NCBI GenBank assembly: GCA_033856175.1
Contig: JAWVFK010000022.1
Coordinates: 1-64,000, forward strand
Reading direction: 5' to 3'
DNA from: JAWVFK01 sp033856175
GTDB lineage: Bacteria; Actinomycetota; Thermoleophilia; Solirubrobacterales; 70-9
DNA: 64,000 bases
A model generated the notes under the pieces. The model saw only the letters and a list, made by a program, of their open reading frames with translations. It was not told the origin of the DNA and searched no databases. Shown one piece after another: positions 1-9,325 of the stretch (position 1 is the stretch's first letter; every line of letters begins with the position of its first letter). Made by a program: the position numbers and the translations under genes.

Positions 1-2
1 CG

Positions 3-935
3 GCATCCGGCGCTGGCTGTCGAGCGAGATCCCTCGACTCCGGCTTCGTCCCCGCGCGGAATGACAGTGGCGCGGCGAACCCCTGCGACCCCTACGTCTG
101 CCTCGACCCAGCTATCGGCCGCCTCACAGATGACCAGCAGGGAAAGATCGAGGCAGGCGACGGCAACGTCAAGCGGACCTTCGCGATCGCGATCCTCTCG
201 GTCAACCAGAAGGTTGCCACCTACCCGATCTCCTTCGAGCCCAGGCCGAGCTTCACACCTGAGGCGCCACCGCCACCTCCGCCCCCAAACGGTCCGCCGC
301 CGCCCCCACCACCGCCACCACCACCAAACGGCCAGCTGCCACAGATCAACCTGCCGACTCCGCCGGTGCCGCCGAGCGTGCCGTTGGACGCCGGTCTGGT
401 GCCGCCGCCACCCCCGGCCGTGCCACCCCCGCCTGGCTCCTCGACGGTGACTCCCCTGAACCTCTTCCTCAACGGACCGGGCCTCAACATCGCACCGCAG
501 TCGACCGTAGTCCCCCCACCGGCGCCGCCGATCCAGCCCGCTCCCCCGGGTGGCGCCCGCAAGGAGGCAAGGCAGAAGCAGGCGGCTACGCAGGACTCCG
601 GTGCCGGCACCGACGAAAGCGTCTCGCAGGAGAAGTCCGACGGCGGCGACATGGCCAACGCTCCGATGGCGCCTCAGGGAGCGCCGATGACCAGGCACCA
701 GCCTGAGTCGAATGCGGCGACTCGCCGCGACCGCGTCGCTCCGAGCCAGTCCTTCACGCCGCTGGTCCGCCACGGTCAGCCATCAGCTTGGGTCCAGGAC
801 CTCGAATGGGGTGGAGGAATGACCCTGATGGCCCTCGTCCTCGCTTTCGGTTGGATCACCGTCCGCCCGACGCCCCGCCGCCGCGAGCCCGAGCTGCCGG
901 CGCCGGCTCACGCTCGCATCAGGCGAGGCAGGTAG
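3..935 (+). CDS. Proline-rich surface protein, 5'-truncated
   Basis: The frame is open from the window edge to a TAG at 933-935, so the start lies outside. The visible part has a short globular stretch (residues with 'NPCDPYVCLDP' and 'VKRTFAIAILSVNQK'), then long poly-proline runs, a charged Lys/Gln/Asp linker, and near the C-terminus one hydrophobic helix ('MTLMALVLAFGWITV') followed by an Arg-rich tail. This is the layout of a protein held in the membrane by a C-terminal helix with an extended proline-rich stalk, the basic tail staying in the cytoplasm. I do not recognise the family; the function is unknown. It converges on the minus-strand permease with an 11-bp gap. Confidence 0.6.
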   Translation, partial: ASGAGCRARSLDSGFVPARNDSGAANPCDPYVCLDPAIGRLTDDQQGKIEAGDGNVKRTFAIAILSVNQKVATYPISFEPRPSFTPEAPPPPPPPNGPPPPPPPPPPPNGQLPQINLPTPPVPPSVPLDAGLVPPPPPAVPPPPGSSTVTPLNLFLNGPGLNIAPQSTVVPPPAPPIQPAPPGGARKEARQKQAATQDSGAGTDESVSQEKSDGGDMANAPMAPQGAPMTRHQPESNAATRRDRVAPSQSFTPLVRHGQPSAWVQDLEWGGGMTLMALVLAFGWITVRPTPRRREPELPAPAHARIRRGR

Positions 936-946
936 CCGGCCGAAGC

Positions 947-2476
947 TCAGTCCTCGAGGATGCCCGGCGGCGCGACCTCGGGCTTGCGCTTGAAGAAGTC
1001 CGGATAGGCGAGGTTGGCGACCACCATCAGGACGATGCCGACGACTATCAGGCCGACGCCGATCGCGACCGGCGTGCCGATGCCGGCGATGCCTCCGGTG
1101 TAATTGATCTCGATGCTCGTCGTGTTGTAATCGGCGAAGGCCTTGATGAAGATGCCGGTCAGCATCAGCCCACCGAGCAGCGGCGCCAGGCCGACGAAGA
1201 CGAAGTTGCGGACGCTCTTGAGCAGCTCGCGCCGGTAGTAGAGGACGCAGGCAAACCCGGTCAGCCCGTAGTAGAAGGTGATCAGGAAGCCGAGGCCTGT
1301 GATCGAGTCGGAGAGGACGTTGGTGCTGACGTTGAGGATGAACAGCGTCCAGACCAGGGAAGCCGCGCCCATCGCCAGCGTCGAGAAGTCGGGCGTCAGG
1401 AAGCGCTTGTGGATTCGCCCGAACGCTTTGGGAATCGATCTGAAGCGCGCCATCGAGAGCGTCGTTCGCGCCGTCGGCAGGATCGTCGTCTGCGTCGAGG
1501 CTGCCGCCGAGGTCAGCACGGCGATGATCAACAGCTTGTCGAGCGGTGAGCCGAAAACATCGCCGCCGATCGCGCTGAGAACGTCGTCGGAGTTCTCAGT
1601 CAGGAAGCCGGGCCCGTGGAACGCCTGCGCCGCCGTGGCGACGATGACGTAGATCAGCACGAGGCAGATCGTGCTCATGATCGCCGCCTTGCCCGGACCG
1701 GAGTCGGCGTTCTCGGACTCCTCGTTGACGACGACGCCGCTGTCCCAGCCCCAGTAGATGAAGACGCCCAGCAGGACGCCGTCGATCAGCGCTGTGAACC
1801 CGCCCGGCAGGCCGAACGGCGAGAACCAGTTGAGGGCCGGATGGACCGAGCCCGCCGGGCCGGAGACGTAGACCTTGACCAGGGCGACGACGGCGAACAC
1901 GCTCAGCGCCAGGATCTCCATCGCCAGCAGGTAGAACTGGGTCCGCGCCGACAGCTCGATTCCGCGCCAGCAGATCCAGGTCATTAGCGCGATCCAGAGC
2001 GCGGCGACGATGCTGATGTCGAGCTGGTTGGCGGCGGCGGCGTCGAGCCCGAACAGCAGGAACGTGTAGACGCCGGCGATGTAGGCGAGCGTCGCCATGA
2101 CGACGACGTCGGCGGCGACGATGACCCAGCCGGTGACCCAGCCGAGGCGCGGACCAAGCCCGCGCGTCACCCAGATGAAGCTGGTGCCGCAGTCGGGGTC
2201 GGCCCTGTTCATGTAGTTGTAGGCCGCGGCGATCAGCAGCATCGGGATGAACGACACGATCATCACGGCGGGGGCGTGGAAGCCCATTCCGGCGACCGCG
2301 GTGACGAAGCCGAGCGTCGCCGCGAGGCTGTAGCCGGGCGCCGTCGAAGCGACGCCGATGACGACGTTCGAGATGTAGCCGAGGGCGCCGGTCTTGAGGC
2401 CCTTGGCGCCTGGGGCGGAGTCCTCCACACCGCCGGTCGGGCCTGGAATCCGAGAGGCGATCGATCCGCTTTCCAT
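947..2476 (-). CDS. APC-superfamily amino acid/amine permease
   Basis: About 509 residues with roughly 12 hydrophobic helices. The N-terminal segment 'GYISNVVIGVASTAPGYSL' matches the TM1 region of amino acid-polyamine-organocation (APC) permeases, which import amino acids or amines by proton symport. The start is set at the ATG complementary to 2474-2476 because GGAGGG lies about 9 nt upstream; a longer frame to 2569 has no ribosome binding site and an unlikely N-terminus. It is divergent from the aminotransferase operon at 2657, and this arrangement suggests it imports the amine or amino acid that operon degrades. The substrate cannot be read from the sequence. Confidence 0.85.
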   Translation of the reverse strand: MESGSIASRIPGPTGGVEDSAPGAKGLKTGALGYISNVVIGVASTAPGYSLAATLGFVTAVAGMGFHAPAVMIVSFIPMLLIAAAYNYMNRADPDCGTSFIWVTRGLGPRLGWVTGWVIVAADVVVMATLAYIAGVYTFLLFGLDAAAANQLDISIVAALWIALMTWICWRGIELSARTQFYLLAMEILALSVFAVVALVKVYVSGPAGSVHPALNWFSPFGLPGGFTALIDGVLLGVFIYWGWDSGVVVNEESENADSGPGKAAIMSTICLVLIYVIVATAAQAFHGPGFLTENSDDVLSAIGGDVFGSPLDKLLIIAVLTSAAASTQTTILPTARTTLSMARFRSIPKAFGRIHKRFLTPDFSTLAMGAASLVWTLFILNVSTNVLSDSITGLGFLITFYYGLTGFACVLYYRRELLKSVRNFVFVGLAPLLGGLMLTGIFIKAFADYNTTSIEINYTGGIAGIGTPVAIGVGLIVVGIVLMVVANLAYPDFFKRKPEVAPPGILED

Positions 2477-2644
2477 CCCTCTGCTCCCTCCGTTCGCATT
2501 CGGTCTTGCCGGTCCAGCGAGGCTATGCCCCCGCTCGGGCGGAAGCAAGGGCTCTCGGCGCAAATACATGCCTCCTTGCAGGCAGAAACGCGCAACATTC
2601 GTCGCCTGGAGGGCGATTCGCTTGCGGCGGCGAGGCGGCGGAGC

Positions 2645-2650
2645 TAGTTT
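2645..2650 (+). promoter_or_regulatory. -10 box of the aminotransferase operon (leaderless)
   Basis: TAGTTT lies 6 nt before the GTG at 2657. A TTGCGG at 2622-2627 lies exactly 17 nt upstream of it, giving a plausible -35/-10 pair with the transcript starting at or next to the start codon. No Shine-Dalgarno sequence is present. Confidence 0.6.
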
Positions 2651-2656
2651 CTATCT

Positions 2657-4039
2657 GTGGACCGCAACGACGCTGCGGGCGTCAGTGACCTTCAGGAGCT
2701 TGCGCGGCGCCACCTCTGGATGCACTTCACGCGCCAGGGCGCCTACGGCGACGGCGAGATCCCGATCATCGTCCGCGGCGAGGGCTGCTACGTCTTCGAC
2801 CAGCACGGCAAGCGCTATCTCGACGGCCTCTCGGCGCTCTTCTGCGTCAACGCCGGCCACGGACGGGCCGAGCTCGGCGACGCCGCCGCGGCCCAGGTCC
2901 GCGAGCTCGACTTCTACACCGTCTGGAGCTACGCGCATCCGCGCGCGATCGAGCTGGCGGCGCGGATCGCCTCGCTCGCTCCTGGCGACCTCAACCGGGT
3001 CTTCTTCACCTCCGGCGGCTCCGAGGCGGTCGAGTCGGCGCTGAAGCTGGCGCGCAACCACCACCGCCTTCGCGGCAACGGCCAGAAGATCAAGGTCATC
3101 GCCCGCGAGATCGCCTACCACGGCACCTCGCTCGGAGCGCTCTCGGCGACCGGCATCCCGAGCCTGCGGGCGCCGTTCGAGCCGCTGACCCCGGGCGGCT
3201 GCCACGTCGCCAACACCAACAGCTACCACTGGCCCGCCGACCGCGATCCGCTCTGGGCGGCCGAGGCGATCGAGGAGCGGATCGTCTTCGAGGGCCCGGA
3301 AACCGTCGGCGCCGTCATCCTCGAGCCGGTGCAGAACGCCGGCGGCTGCTTCACGCCGCAGGAGGGCTACTTCCAGCGGGTGCGAGAGATCTGCGACCGC
3401 CACGACGTCCTGCTGATCTCCGACGAGGTGATCTGCTCCTGGGGCCGCATCGGCCATTACTTCGGCTGCGAGCGCTACGGCTACCTCCCCGATGTGATCA
3501 CGACCGCCAAGGGCCTGACCTCGGCCTACGCGCCGATGGGGGCGATGATCGTCTCCGACCGGATCGCCGACCCCTTCATGGAGGGCAACGCGATGTTTGC
3601 CCACGGCTTCACCTTCGCCGGCCACCCGGTCGCTGCCGCGGTCGCCCTCGCCAACCTCGACGTCTTCGAGCGCGAGGACCTCTGCGGCCACGTCCGCGCC
3701 AAGGAGGGCGAGTTCCGCGCCGCGCTCGAGCGCCTGCGCGACCTGCCGATCGTCGGCGACGTCCGCGGCGCCGGCTTCTTCATGGCGGTCGAGCTGGTCA
3801 AGGACCGCGAGACGAGGGAAGGCTTCGACGACGAGGAGTCCGAGTGGCTGCTGCGCGGCTTCCTCTCCGGCGAGCTTTTCAAGCGCGGGCTGATCTGTCG
3901 CGCCGACGACCGCGGCGACCCCGTGATCCAGCTGGCGCCGCCACTGGTCGCGGACACGGAGCAGTTCGAGGAGATCGAGACGATCCTGCGAGGGGTCCTG
4001 ACCGACGCTTGGGAGCAGCTCCAAGAGCGGTCGGCATGA
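2657..4039 (+). CDS. Class III PLP aminotransferase (putrescine/omega-amino acid:pyruvate type)
   Basis: 460 residues, GTG start. Fold-type I PLP enzyme of class III: 'FFTSGGSEAVESALKLAR' binds the cofactor phosphate, 'LLISDEVICSWGRIG' carries the PLP-pyridine Asp, and 'ITTAKGLTSAYAPMGA' carries the Schiff-base Lys. This family moves a terminal amino group from an amine such as putrescine, or from an omega-amino acid, to pyruvate or 2-oxoglutarate. The alanine dehydrogenase and aminobutyraldehyde-type dehydrogenase downstream favour a pyruvate-dependent diamine transaminase (SpuC-like). It is the first gene of a four-gene operon, 16 bp before the next one. The exact substrate is inferred; a beta-alanine or other omega-transaminase is the alternative. 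Confidence 0.85.
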   Translation: MDRNDAAGVSDLQELARRHLWMHFTRQGAYGDGEIPIIVRGEGCYVFDQHGKRYLDGLSALFCVNAGHGRAELGDAAAAQVRELDFYTVWSYAHPRAIELAARIASLAPGDLNRVFFTSGGSEAVESALKLARNHHRLRGNGQKIKVIAREIAYHGTSLGALSATGIPSLRAPFEPLTPGGCHVANTNSYHWPADRDPLWAAEAIEERIVFEGPETVGAVILEPVQNAGGCFTPQEGYFQRVREICDRHDVLLISDEVICSWGRIGHYFGCERYGYLPDVITTAKGLTSAYAPMGAMIVSDRIADPFMEGNAMFAHGFTFAGHPVAAAVALANLDVFEREDLCGHVRAKEGEFRAALERLRDLPIVGDVRGAGFFMAVELVKDRETREGFDDEESEWLLRGFLSGELFKRGLICRADDRGDPVIQLAPPLVADTEQFEEIETILRGVLTDAWEQLQERSA

Positions 4040-4055
4040 GCCGGGGGGCCGGCGC

Positions 4056-5210
4056 ATGAACGTCGTCCTGCTCGGCGCCGGGGGGACGATTGCGCCGGCG
4101 CTCGTTCACGACCTCGCCGCCTCCGAGGAGGTCTCCGACCTGCTGCTGCTGGACCTCGACGGCGAGCGTGCCGCCGCTGTGGCCGATGCCCACGGGCAGG
4201 GCCGGGCGCGGGCCAGCGCCGCCGACGCGCGCAGCGGCCTCGCCGGCGTCATCGAGGGCGCCGATGTCCTCGTCAACGCCGCCAGCTACCGCGTCAACCT
4301 CGAGGCGATGCGCGCCTGCCTCGCCGCCGGCGTCCACTACATCGATCTGGGCGGCCTCTACCGGATGACGGGGCGCCAGCTCGAGCTGCACTCCGACTTC
4401 GAGCGCGCCGGGCTGCTGGCCCTGCTCGGCATCGGCTCGAGCCCCGGCAAGACGAATCTGATGGCCGCCAAGGCGCTGCGTGAGCTGGGGGCGGAGGCGG
4501 CCGCCGGGCGCCTCGATCTGCCCGGCGGCGTTGACTCGATCGACGTCAGCGCTGCCGGCCGCGACCTCGACCCGCCGCAGGGCTTCGCAATTCCATACGC
4601 GCTGCAGACGCTGATCGATGAGCTGACGCTGGCGCCGGTCGTCCTGCGCGACGGCAGGCCCGTCGAGCTCGAGCCGCTGCGCGCCGGCGGCCGCGTCGAC
4701 TTCGGTGAGCCGATCGGCGAGGCGGAGACGATCCACACGCTGCACTCCGAGCTGCGCACATTCGGCGACAGCTTCGGCTGCCGCGAGGCGAGCTTCCGGC
4801 TTTCGCTGCCGCCACCGCTGCTCGAGCGGCTGCGGTCGCTGGCCGGCGCCGATGCCGACGAGATCGCCGCGGCCGCCCGCGAGGCTTCGCCGCCGTCGGC
4901 CAAGACCGTCTCGGTGCACCTCGTCGAGGTCTCGGCGGGCGGCGCGAGCGCCACGATGCGAGCGGTCACCGAGCCGCTGGCCGGCTGGGGGCTGGGCGGG
5001 GGCGTCGTCTCGACCGCCGCACCGGCCGCCGCCGCGGTCCGGCTCCTCGCTCGAGGCCGCATAGCCGCCCGCGGAGCGCTGCCACCCGAGCGCTGCCTGG
5101 ACCCGGACGAGGTCTTCGCCGAGCTCGAGGCTCGCGGCGTCAGCTTCGAGCTTCGGCGGGGTGAGTCGACGGCGGCTTCGGTTGCGACGCTCGAAGGGAC
5201 ACGACGATGA
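4056..5210 (+). CDS. Saccharopine dehydrogenase-like NAD(P)-binding protein
   Basis: 384 residues. The N-terminus 'MNVVLLGAGGTIAPALV' is a Rossmann nucleotide-binding loop, followed by 'ADVLVNAASYRVNLEAMRA' and 'GVHYIDLGG', typical of the saccharopine dehydrogenase/lysine dehydrogenase superfamily. The substrate domain (from about residue 130) is divergent. GGGGGG precedes the ATG. Its 3' end overlaps the alanine dehydrogenase start by ATGA, so it is translationally coupled within the amine-catabolism operon. Family members oxidise lysine or act on carboxy-amine conjugates; a role with a lysine- or polyamine-derived intermediate is an inference from the neighbours. Confidence 0.75.
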   Translation: MNVVLLGAGGTIAPALVHDLAASEEVSDLLLLDLDGERAAAVADAHGQGRARASAADARSGLAGVIEGADVLVNAASYRVNLEAMRACLAAGVHYIDLGGLYRMTGRQLELHSDFERAGLLALLGIGSSPGKTNLMAAKALRELGAEAAAGRLDLPGGVDSIDVSAAGRDLDPPQGFAIPYALQTLIDELTLAPVVLRDGRPVELEPLRAGGRVDFGEPIGEAETIHTLHSELRTFGDSFGCREASFRLSLPPPLLERLRSLAGADADEIAAAAREASPPSAKTVSVHLVEVSAGGASATMRAVTEPLAGWGLGGGVVSTAAPAAAAVRLLARGRIAARGALPPERCLDPDEVFAELEARGVSFELRRGESTAASVATLEGTRR

Positions 5211-6340
5211 AGGTCGGCGTGCCGCGCGAGATCAAGGAGGACGAGTACCGCGTCGCGCTGACCCCGGCCGGAGCGAGGGAGCTGGGCGACCGTGGCCACA
5301 CCGTCCTGATCGAGCGCGGCGCGGGGGAGGGCAGCGCCATCGCCGACGCCGACTACGAGGCGCAGGGAGCCCGGATCGTCGCCGACGCCGGCGCCGTGTT
5401 CGCCGAGGCGGAGATGGTCCTCAAGGTCAAGGAGCCCCAGGACTCCGAGGTCGCGCTGCTGCGGGCTGGCCAGACGCTCTTCACCTTCCTGCACCTGGCG
5501 CCGGCGCCCGAGCTGACCGAGGCGCTCCGCGCCAGCGGCGCCGTCTGCGTCGCCTACGAGACCGTCGAGGATGCCCACGGCAGACTGCCTTTGCTGGCGC
5601 CGATGAGCGAGATCGCCGGCAAGATCGCCACCCAGGCCGGCGCCTTCATGCTCGAGAAGCCGCTCGGCGGGCGCGGCATCCTCCTCGGCGGCGTCCCCGG
5701 CGTCGCCGCGGCGACGGTGATGATCGTCGGTGGCGGCGTCGTCGGCCTCAACGCCGCCTTCATCGCGATCGGGATGGAGGCCGACGTCTTCGTCTTCGAC
5801 CGCTCGATCAACCGCCTGCGCGAGCTCGATATCGCCCTCGGCGGGCGCTGCTCGACGGTCTACAGCTCGACCCTCGCGGTCGAGGAGATGCTGCCTCGCG
5901 CCGACCTCGTCATCGGCGCCGTCCTCGTCCACGGCGCCCGGGCGCCAAACATCGTCCGTCGCGAGCAGCTGGGCCTGATGAAGCGCGGCTCGGTCCTCGT
6001 CGACGTCGCGATCGACCAGGGCGGCTGCTTCGAGACATCGCGGCCGACGACGCATCACGACCCGACCTTCGAGGTCGACGGGATCATCCACTACTGCGTC
6101 ACCAACATGCCCGGGGCGGTGCCGATCACCTCGACCTACGCGCTGACCAACGCCACGCTTCCCTATGTCCTGGCACTGGCCGAGCACGGCGTCGCCGGGG
6201 CGATCGCCGGCGATCCGGGCCTGCGGCTCGGCGTCAACGTCGCCGCCGGCAGTGTCACTCACGCGGCCGTCGCCGAGAGCGTCGGCGTAGCCTGCACCCC
6301 GGTCGAGGAAGCGCTGCGTGACGCGGCGCCCGCCGGGTAG
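5207..6340 (+). CDS. ald: Alanine dehydrogenase
   Basis: 377 residues, the usual length. It catalyses L-alanine + NAD+ + water to pyruvate + ammonia + NADH. '[20 protein letters not shown]' is the family N-terminus; 'KVKEP' and '[15 protein letters not shown]' carry the pyruvate-binding Lys and catalytic His; '[15 protein letters not shown]' is the NAD loop; the C-terminus has '[21 protein letters not shown]'. The start overlaps the preceding stop (ATGA). In this operon it would recycle the alanine produced by a pyruvate-dependent aminotransferase, so the net amine nitrogen leaves as ammonia. Confidence 0.93.
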   Translation: MKVGVPREIKEDEYRVALTPAGARELGDRGHTVLIERGAGEGSAIADADYEAQGARIVADAGAVFAEAEMVLKVKEPQDSEVALLRAGQTLFTFLHLAPAPELTEALRASGAVCVAYETVEDAHGRLPLLAPMSEIAGKIATQAGAFMLEKPLGGRGILLGGVPGVAAATVMIVGGGVVGLNAAFIAIGMEADVFVFDRSINRLRELDIALGGRCSTVYSSTLAVEEMLPRADLVIGAVLVHGARAPNIVRREQLGLMKRGSVLVDVAIDQGGCFETSRPTTHHDPTFEVDGIIHYCVTNMPGAVPITSTYALTNATLPYVLALAEHGVAGAIAGDPGLRLGVNVAAGSVTHAAVAESVGVACTPVEEALRDAAPAG

Positions 6341-6366
6341 TCCTGGGTAAGCGAGAGAGGAGTGCG

Positions 6367-7806
6367 ATGACCGCGACGACGACAAGGCTCCGCAACTTCA
6401 TCGACGGCGAGTGGGCCGAGCCTGCCGAGGGCAAGACCGAGCCCGTGCTCAACCCGGCGACCGGCGAGCCGATGGCCGAGGCGCCGCTGTCGAGCGCCGA
6501 GGATGTCGATCGCGCCGTCGCCGCGGCCAAGCGCGCCTTCGACGGCTGGGCGACTACGACGCCGGGCGAGCGCGCCCTGGCGCTGCTGAAGCTCGCCGAC
6601 GCGATCGAGGAGAACGCCGACGAGCTGGCCGACCTCGAGGCGGCGAATGCCGGCAAGCCGCGCCAGGCGTTCGCCGACGACGAGATCCCCTTCATGGTCG
6701 ACAACCTGCGCTTCTTCGCCGGCGCGTCGCGCTGCCTCGAGGGTCGGGCAGCCGGCGAGTACGTCGAGGGCCACACGTCGATCATCCGCCGCGAGCCGGT
6801 CGGCGTCGTCGGTCAGATCGCCCCCTGGAACTACCCGCTGATGATGGCGATCTGGAAGATCGGCCCGGCGCTCGGCGCCGGCAACACGGTCGTCCTCAAG
6901 CCGGCCGAGACGACTCCGGTCACGACGCTGAAGCTCGCCGAGCTGGCGGCGGAGATCTTTCCCAAGGGCGTCCTCAACGTGATCGCCGGCCACGGCGATC
7001 CGGCGGGCTCGAGCCTCGTCACCCATCCCGATGTCGAGATGGTCTCGCTGACCGGCTCGCCCGAGACCGGCAAGTGGATCGCCAAGGCCGCCGCCGACAG
7101 TCTCAAGCGCGTCCACCTCGAGCTCGGCGGCAAGGCGCCCGTGGTCGTCTTCGACGACGTCGAGATGGAGACAGCGCTGGAGACGATCGCCGGCACCGGC
7201 TATTACAACGCCGGCCAGGACTGCACCGCGGCGACGCGGGTCCTCGCCGGGGCCGGCGTCTACGACGACGTCGTCTCCGGGCTGGCCGAGGAAGCGAAGG
7301 GATACGTGATCGGCGACACGATGGCCAGCGACACGACGCTCGGACCGCTGAACTCCGAGCGGCAGCGCGAGCGCGTCGAGGGGCTGATCGAGCGCGGCCC
7401 CGATCGTGCCGAGATCGTCACCGGCGGCAAGCGCCCCGATCGCGCCGGCTTCTACCTCGAGCCGACGGTGATCGCCGGCCTCGAGCAGGACGACGAGATG
7501 ATCCAGAACGAGATCTTCGGCCCGGTCATCACCGTCCAGCGCTTCGACGACGAGGCGAAGGCAATCGAGTGGGCGAACGGGACCCGCTACGGGCTGGCGT
7601 CATCGGTCTGGACGCGCGACGTTGGCCGGGCGATGCGAGTCGCCAACGCCCTGCGCTTTGGCTGCGTCTGGATCAACGACCACATCCCGCTGGCCTCGGA
7701 GATGCCGCACGGCGGCTACAAGCAGTCCGGCTACGGCAAGGACCTGTCGATGTATGCGCTCGAGGACTACACGCAGGTCAAGCACGTCATGGTCGATCTG
7801 GGCTGA
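6367..7806 (+). CDS. Gamma-aminobutyraldehyde / betaine-aldehyde-type dehydrogenase
   Basis: 479 residues. Aldehyde dehydrogenase superfamily: '[19 protein letters not shown]' binds NAD, '[12 protein letters not shown]' and '[12 protein letters not shown]' hold the general-base Glu (near residue 252), and '[12 protein letters not shown]' carries the nucleophilic Cys (about residue 286). The NAGQDCTA form is characteristic of gamma-aminobutyraldehyde dehydrogenases (PatD/PuuC side of the family), oxidising 4-aminobutanal to GABA. GAGAGGAG precedes the ATG by about 5 nt. It is last in the operon, which is consistent with oxidising the aldehyde released by the first gene. Confidence 0.88.
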   Translation: MTATTTRLRNFIDGEWAEPAEGKTEPVLNPATGEPMAEAPLSSAEDVDRAVAAAKRAFDGWATTTPGERALALLKLADAIEENADELADLEAANAGKPRQAFADDEIPFMVDNLRFFAGASRCLEGRAAGEYVEGHTSIIRREPVGVVGQIAPWNYPLMMAIWKIGPALGAGNTVVLKPAETTPVTTLKLAELAAEIFPKGVLNVIAGHGDPAGSSLVTHPDVEMVSLTGSPETGKWIAKAAADSLKRVHLELGGKAPVVVFDDVEMETALETIAGTGYYNAGQDCTAATRVLAGAGVYDDVVSGLAEEAKGYVIGDTMASDTTLGPLNSERQRERVEGLIERGPDRAEIVTGGKRPDRAGFYLEPTVIAGLEQDDEMIQNEIFGPVITVQRFDDEAKAIEWANGTRYGLASSVWTRDVGRAMRVANALRFGCVWINDHIPLASEMPHGGYKQSGYGKDLSMYALEDYTQVKHVMVDLG

Positions 7807-7821
7807 GGCCCAGAGGCGCGG

Positions 7822-8436
7822 CTAGAAGCCGCTGTAGTGCCGGACCTGGAAGCCGCTGTTCGAACGCGACCTCGCCGTCCAGCTGGGCCCGGTCTTGGCG
7901 CCCGTCGGCCCCGCCGGCGCCGAGGTGTCCCAGCGCAGGCCGGCGATGTAGGCGTAGACGTGGCCCGAGTTGGCGTAGAGCGTGACCCAGGCGCCCTTGC
8001 CCTTGCCGCCCTGGTGGGCGAGCTGGCCGGAGTCCATCGGCCGGTCCGGCTTGAGCAGCCCGGCGGCGTGAAGCGCGTAGCTGACGGCGCCCGAGCAGTC
8101 GTAGCCGTGGTCCCTCCAGCTGCCGTGGCCGCCGCCCCAGACGTAGGGCTTGTTGCGGATCTGGTTGGCGGCCTTGATCGCCTTGGCGATCCTCGCCGGC
8201 GCCTGGCAGGGAATGCTGGCGCGACCCTCCTTGTCGATCACGGCCTTCTTGCCCGGCGTGCAGCCGGCGGTCGCCGTGCCGCTGCCAGCGGTGGTGCCGC
8301 TGCTGGCGCCCACCCCGCCGCTGTCGGTGGCGAGGGCGGTCGAGGCCCAGCTCAGCGCCAGCGTCGCGACGACGGCTGCGCTGAGCGCGAGCCTGTCTCG
8401 GCGCGCGCGGATCGGCGAAGGTCTCATTCGGGTCAT
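7822..8436 (-). CDS. Secreted NlpC/P60-like hydrolase, paralogue 1
   Basis: 204 residues with a signal peptide ('LALSAAVVATLALSWASTALA'). The domain holds 'YVWGGGHGSWRDHGYDCSGA' with the presumed nucleophilic Cys, followed by 'SYALHAAGLL', and 'NSGHVYAYIAGLRWDT' with the presumed catalytic His. NlpC/P60 enzymes cut peptidoglycan stem peptides. It starts 7 bp after the stop of paralogue 2, so it is the second gene of the transcript that begins with the c-di-AMP riboswitch at 9058-9216. The linker has an extra Cys pair region ('AGCTPGKKAV...SIPCQAP') not seen in paralogue 3 or 4. Confidence 0.8.
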   Translation of the reverse strand: MTRMRPSPIRARRDRLALSAAVVATLALSWASTALATDSGGVGASSGTTAGSGTATAGCTPGKKAVIDKEGRASIPCQAPARIAKAIKAANQIRNKPYVWGGGHGSWRDHGYDCSGAVSYALHAAGLLKPDRPMDSGQLAHQGGKGKGAWVTLYANSGHVYAYIAGLRWDTSAPAGPTGAKTGPSWTARSRSNSGFQVRHYSGF

Positions 8437-8442
8437 CGGCGC

Positions 8443-9057
8443 CTAGAGCCCCTTGGGATGACGGATCGAGTACGGGCCGTTGGTCTTGGTGAAGATGTCC
8501 TTGGTGGTCCAGCGCGGGCCGTTGCCGCCGGTTCCGGAGGTGTCCATCCGCAGCCCGGCGACGACGATGTAGGTGTGGCCGCCGTTGGCCATCACGGTGA
8601 TCCAGTCGCCCCGGCCCGACTCGCTCTTCCAGTTGCTCGCCAGCTCGCCTGAGGTCATCGGCCGCTTGATCAGGCCCTTGTAGCCGGCCGCCTCACCCTT
8701 GGACCCGCCGTGGAGGAGCCAGCTGACCGTGCCCGAGCAGTCGTAGTAGCGGTCCTTGACCCACGGGTACTTGTGGCCGCCGCCGAGGCGGTAGTGCTTC
8801 TTGCGGATCTCGTTGCCGGCGGCGATCGCCATCTTGACCGCGACCGGGGCTCCACAGGGGGCTACCGCCTTGCCGGCGGCGATCGTCCCGTGGTCGGGGC
8901 CGCTGCAGCTGCCGCCGCTGCCGTCTCCAGGCGGGGCGCCGACACCGCCTTCAGCGCCGAAGGCGGTCGATGCCAGCGCGAGCGCGAGCGCCACGGTCAG
9001 GCCGAGCGTTGCCCTGCGGGCGTGCCTCAACAGCAAATTGGACCTACGCGGCGACAA
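8443..9057 (-). CDS. Secreted NlpC/P60-like hydrolase, paralogue 2 (riboswitch-controlled)
   Basis: 204 residues, TTG start chosen because GAAGGAGG lies 6 nt upstream on the minus strand at the end of the riboswitch. A signal peptide ends near 'ALALASTAFG'. Core motifs are 'YRLGGGHKYPWVKDRYYDCS' with the candidate Cys, 'TVSWLLHGG', and 'GGHTYIVVAGLRMDTSGTGG' with the candidate His. A putative secreted cell-wall hydrolase, first gene downstream of the c-di-AMP riboswitch. Its C-terminal block 'RMDTSGTGGNGPRW' is shared almost identically with paralogues 3 and 4, evidence of tandem duplication. Confidence 0.8.
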   Translation of the reverse strand: MSPRRSNLLLRHARRATLGLTVALALALASTAFGAEGGVGAPPGDGSGGSCSGPDHGTIAAGKAVAPCGAPVAVKMAIAAGNEIRKKHYRLGGGHKYPWVKDRYYDCSGTVSWLLHGGSKGEAAGYKGLIKRPMTSGELASNWKSESGRGDWITVMANGGHTYIVVAGLRMDTSGTGGNGPRWTTKDIFTKTNGPYSIRHPKGL

Positions 9058-9216
9058 CAGGCGCCTCCTTCGTCGGCCTACGGGGTTAGCTGTCGGGCTG
9101 GCGCTAAAGGAGCCTGCGCCTCCACCGAGGTGGATTCGCCCCTGAAACTTTGGTTCCCCCGCTCCCCGCCTTCGTGCGGCGAGGACTCGGCTTTACTGAT
9201 TACGAGGTCGAAACCT
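9058..9216 (-). promoter_or_regulatory. c-di-AMP riboswitch (ydaO/yuaA class), copy A
   Basis: Read on the minus strand, this leader contains the hallmarks of the ydaO family: 'GCGGGGGAACCAAAG', then 'AGGGGCGAATCC', a short GC hairpin, and the highly conserved 3' block 'CCCGACAGCTAACCCCGTAG' followed by GCCGACGAAGGAGG. The class binds cyclic di-AMP and usually lowers expression of cell-wall hydrolases and osmolyte transporters. The last bases of the aptamer hold the ribosome binding site of the TTG-initiated gene at 9057, so translational control is plausible. Boundaries are approximate. Confidence 0.88.
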
Positions 9217-9263
9217 TAGCCGATGCTCACGATGTCGGGACCGATCGACCGGCGGCTCCCGGC

Positions 9264-9282
9264 AAAAAACCGCAAATAGCGG
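9264..9282 (-). terminator. Short intrinsic terminator after paralogue 3
   Basis: On the minus strand CCGC-TATTT-GCGG is followed directly by six T residues. The stem is only 4 GC pairs plus a wobble pair, so strength is uncertain. It sits 44 nt past the stop of the 9326-9892 gene and upstream of riboswitch copy A, separating the two transcripts. Confidence 0.5.
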
Positions 9283-9325
9283 CTATTTCAAGCCTGGAGC
9301 AAGTTTGATCCGCTGGAGCCTGGGT

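Noticed and set aside
255..440. Poly-proline/CCG runs as a CRISPR-like or satellite repeat
   Set aside because: They are in frame within a coding sequence and have no regular repeat-spacer pattern.
61..450. Plus-strand ORF overlapping the proline-rich gene
   Set aside because: Arg/Ser/His-rich shadow of the proline-coding frame.
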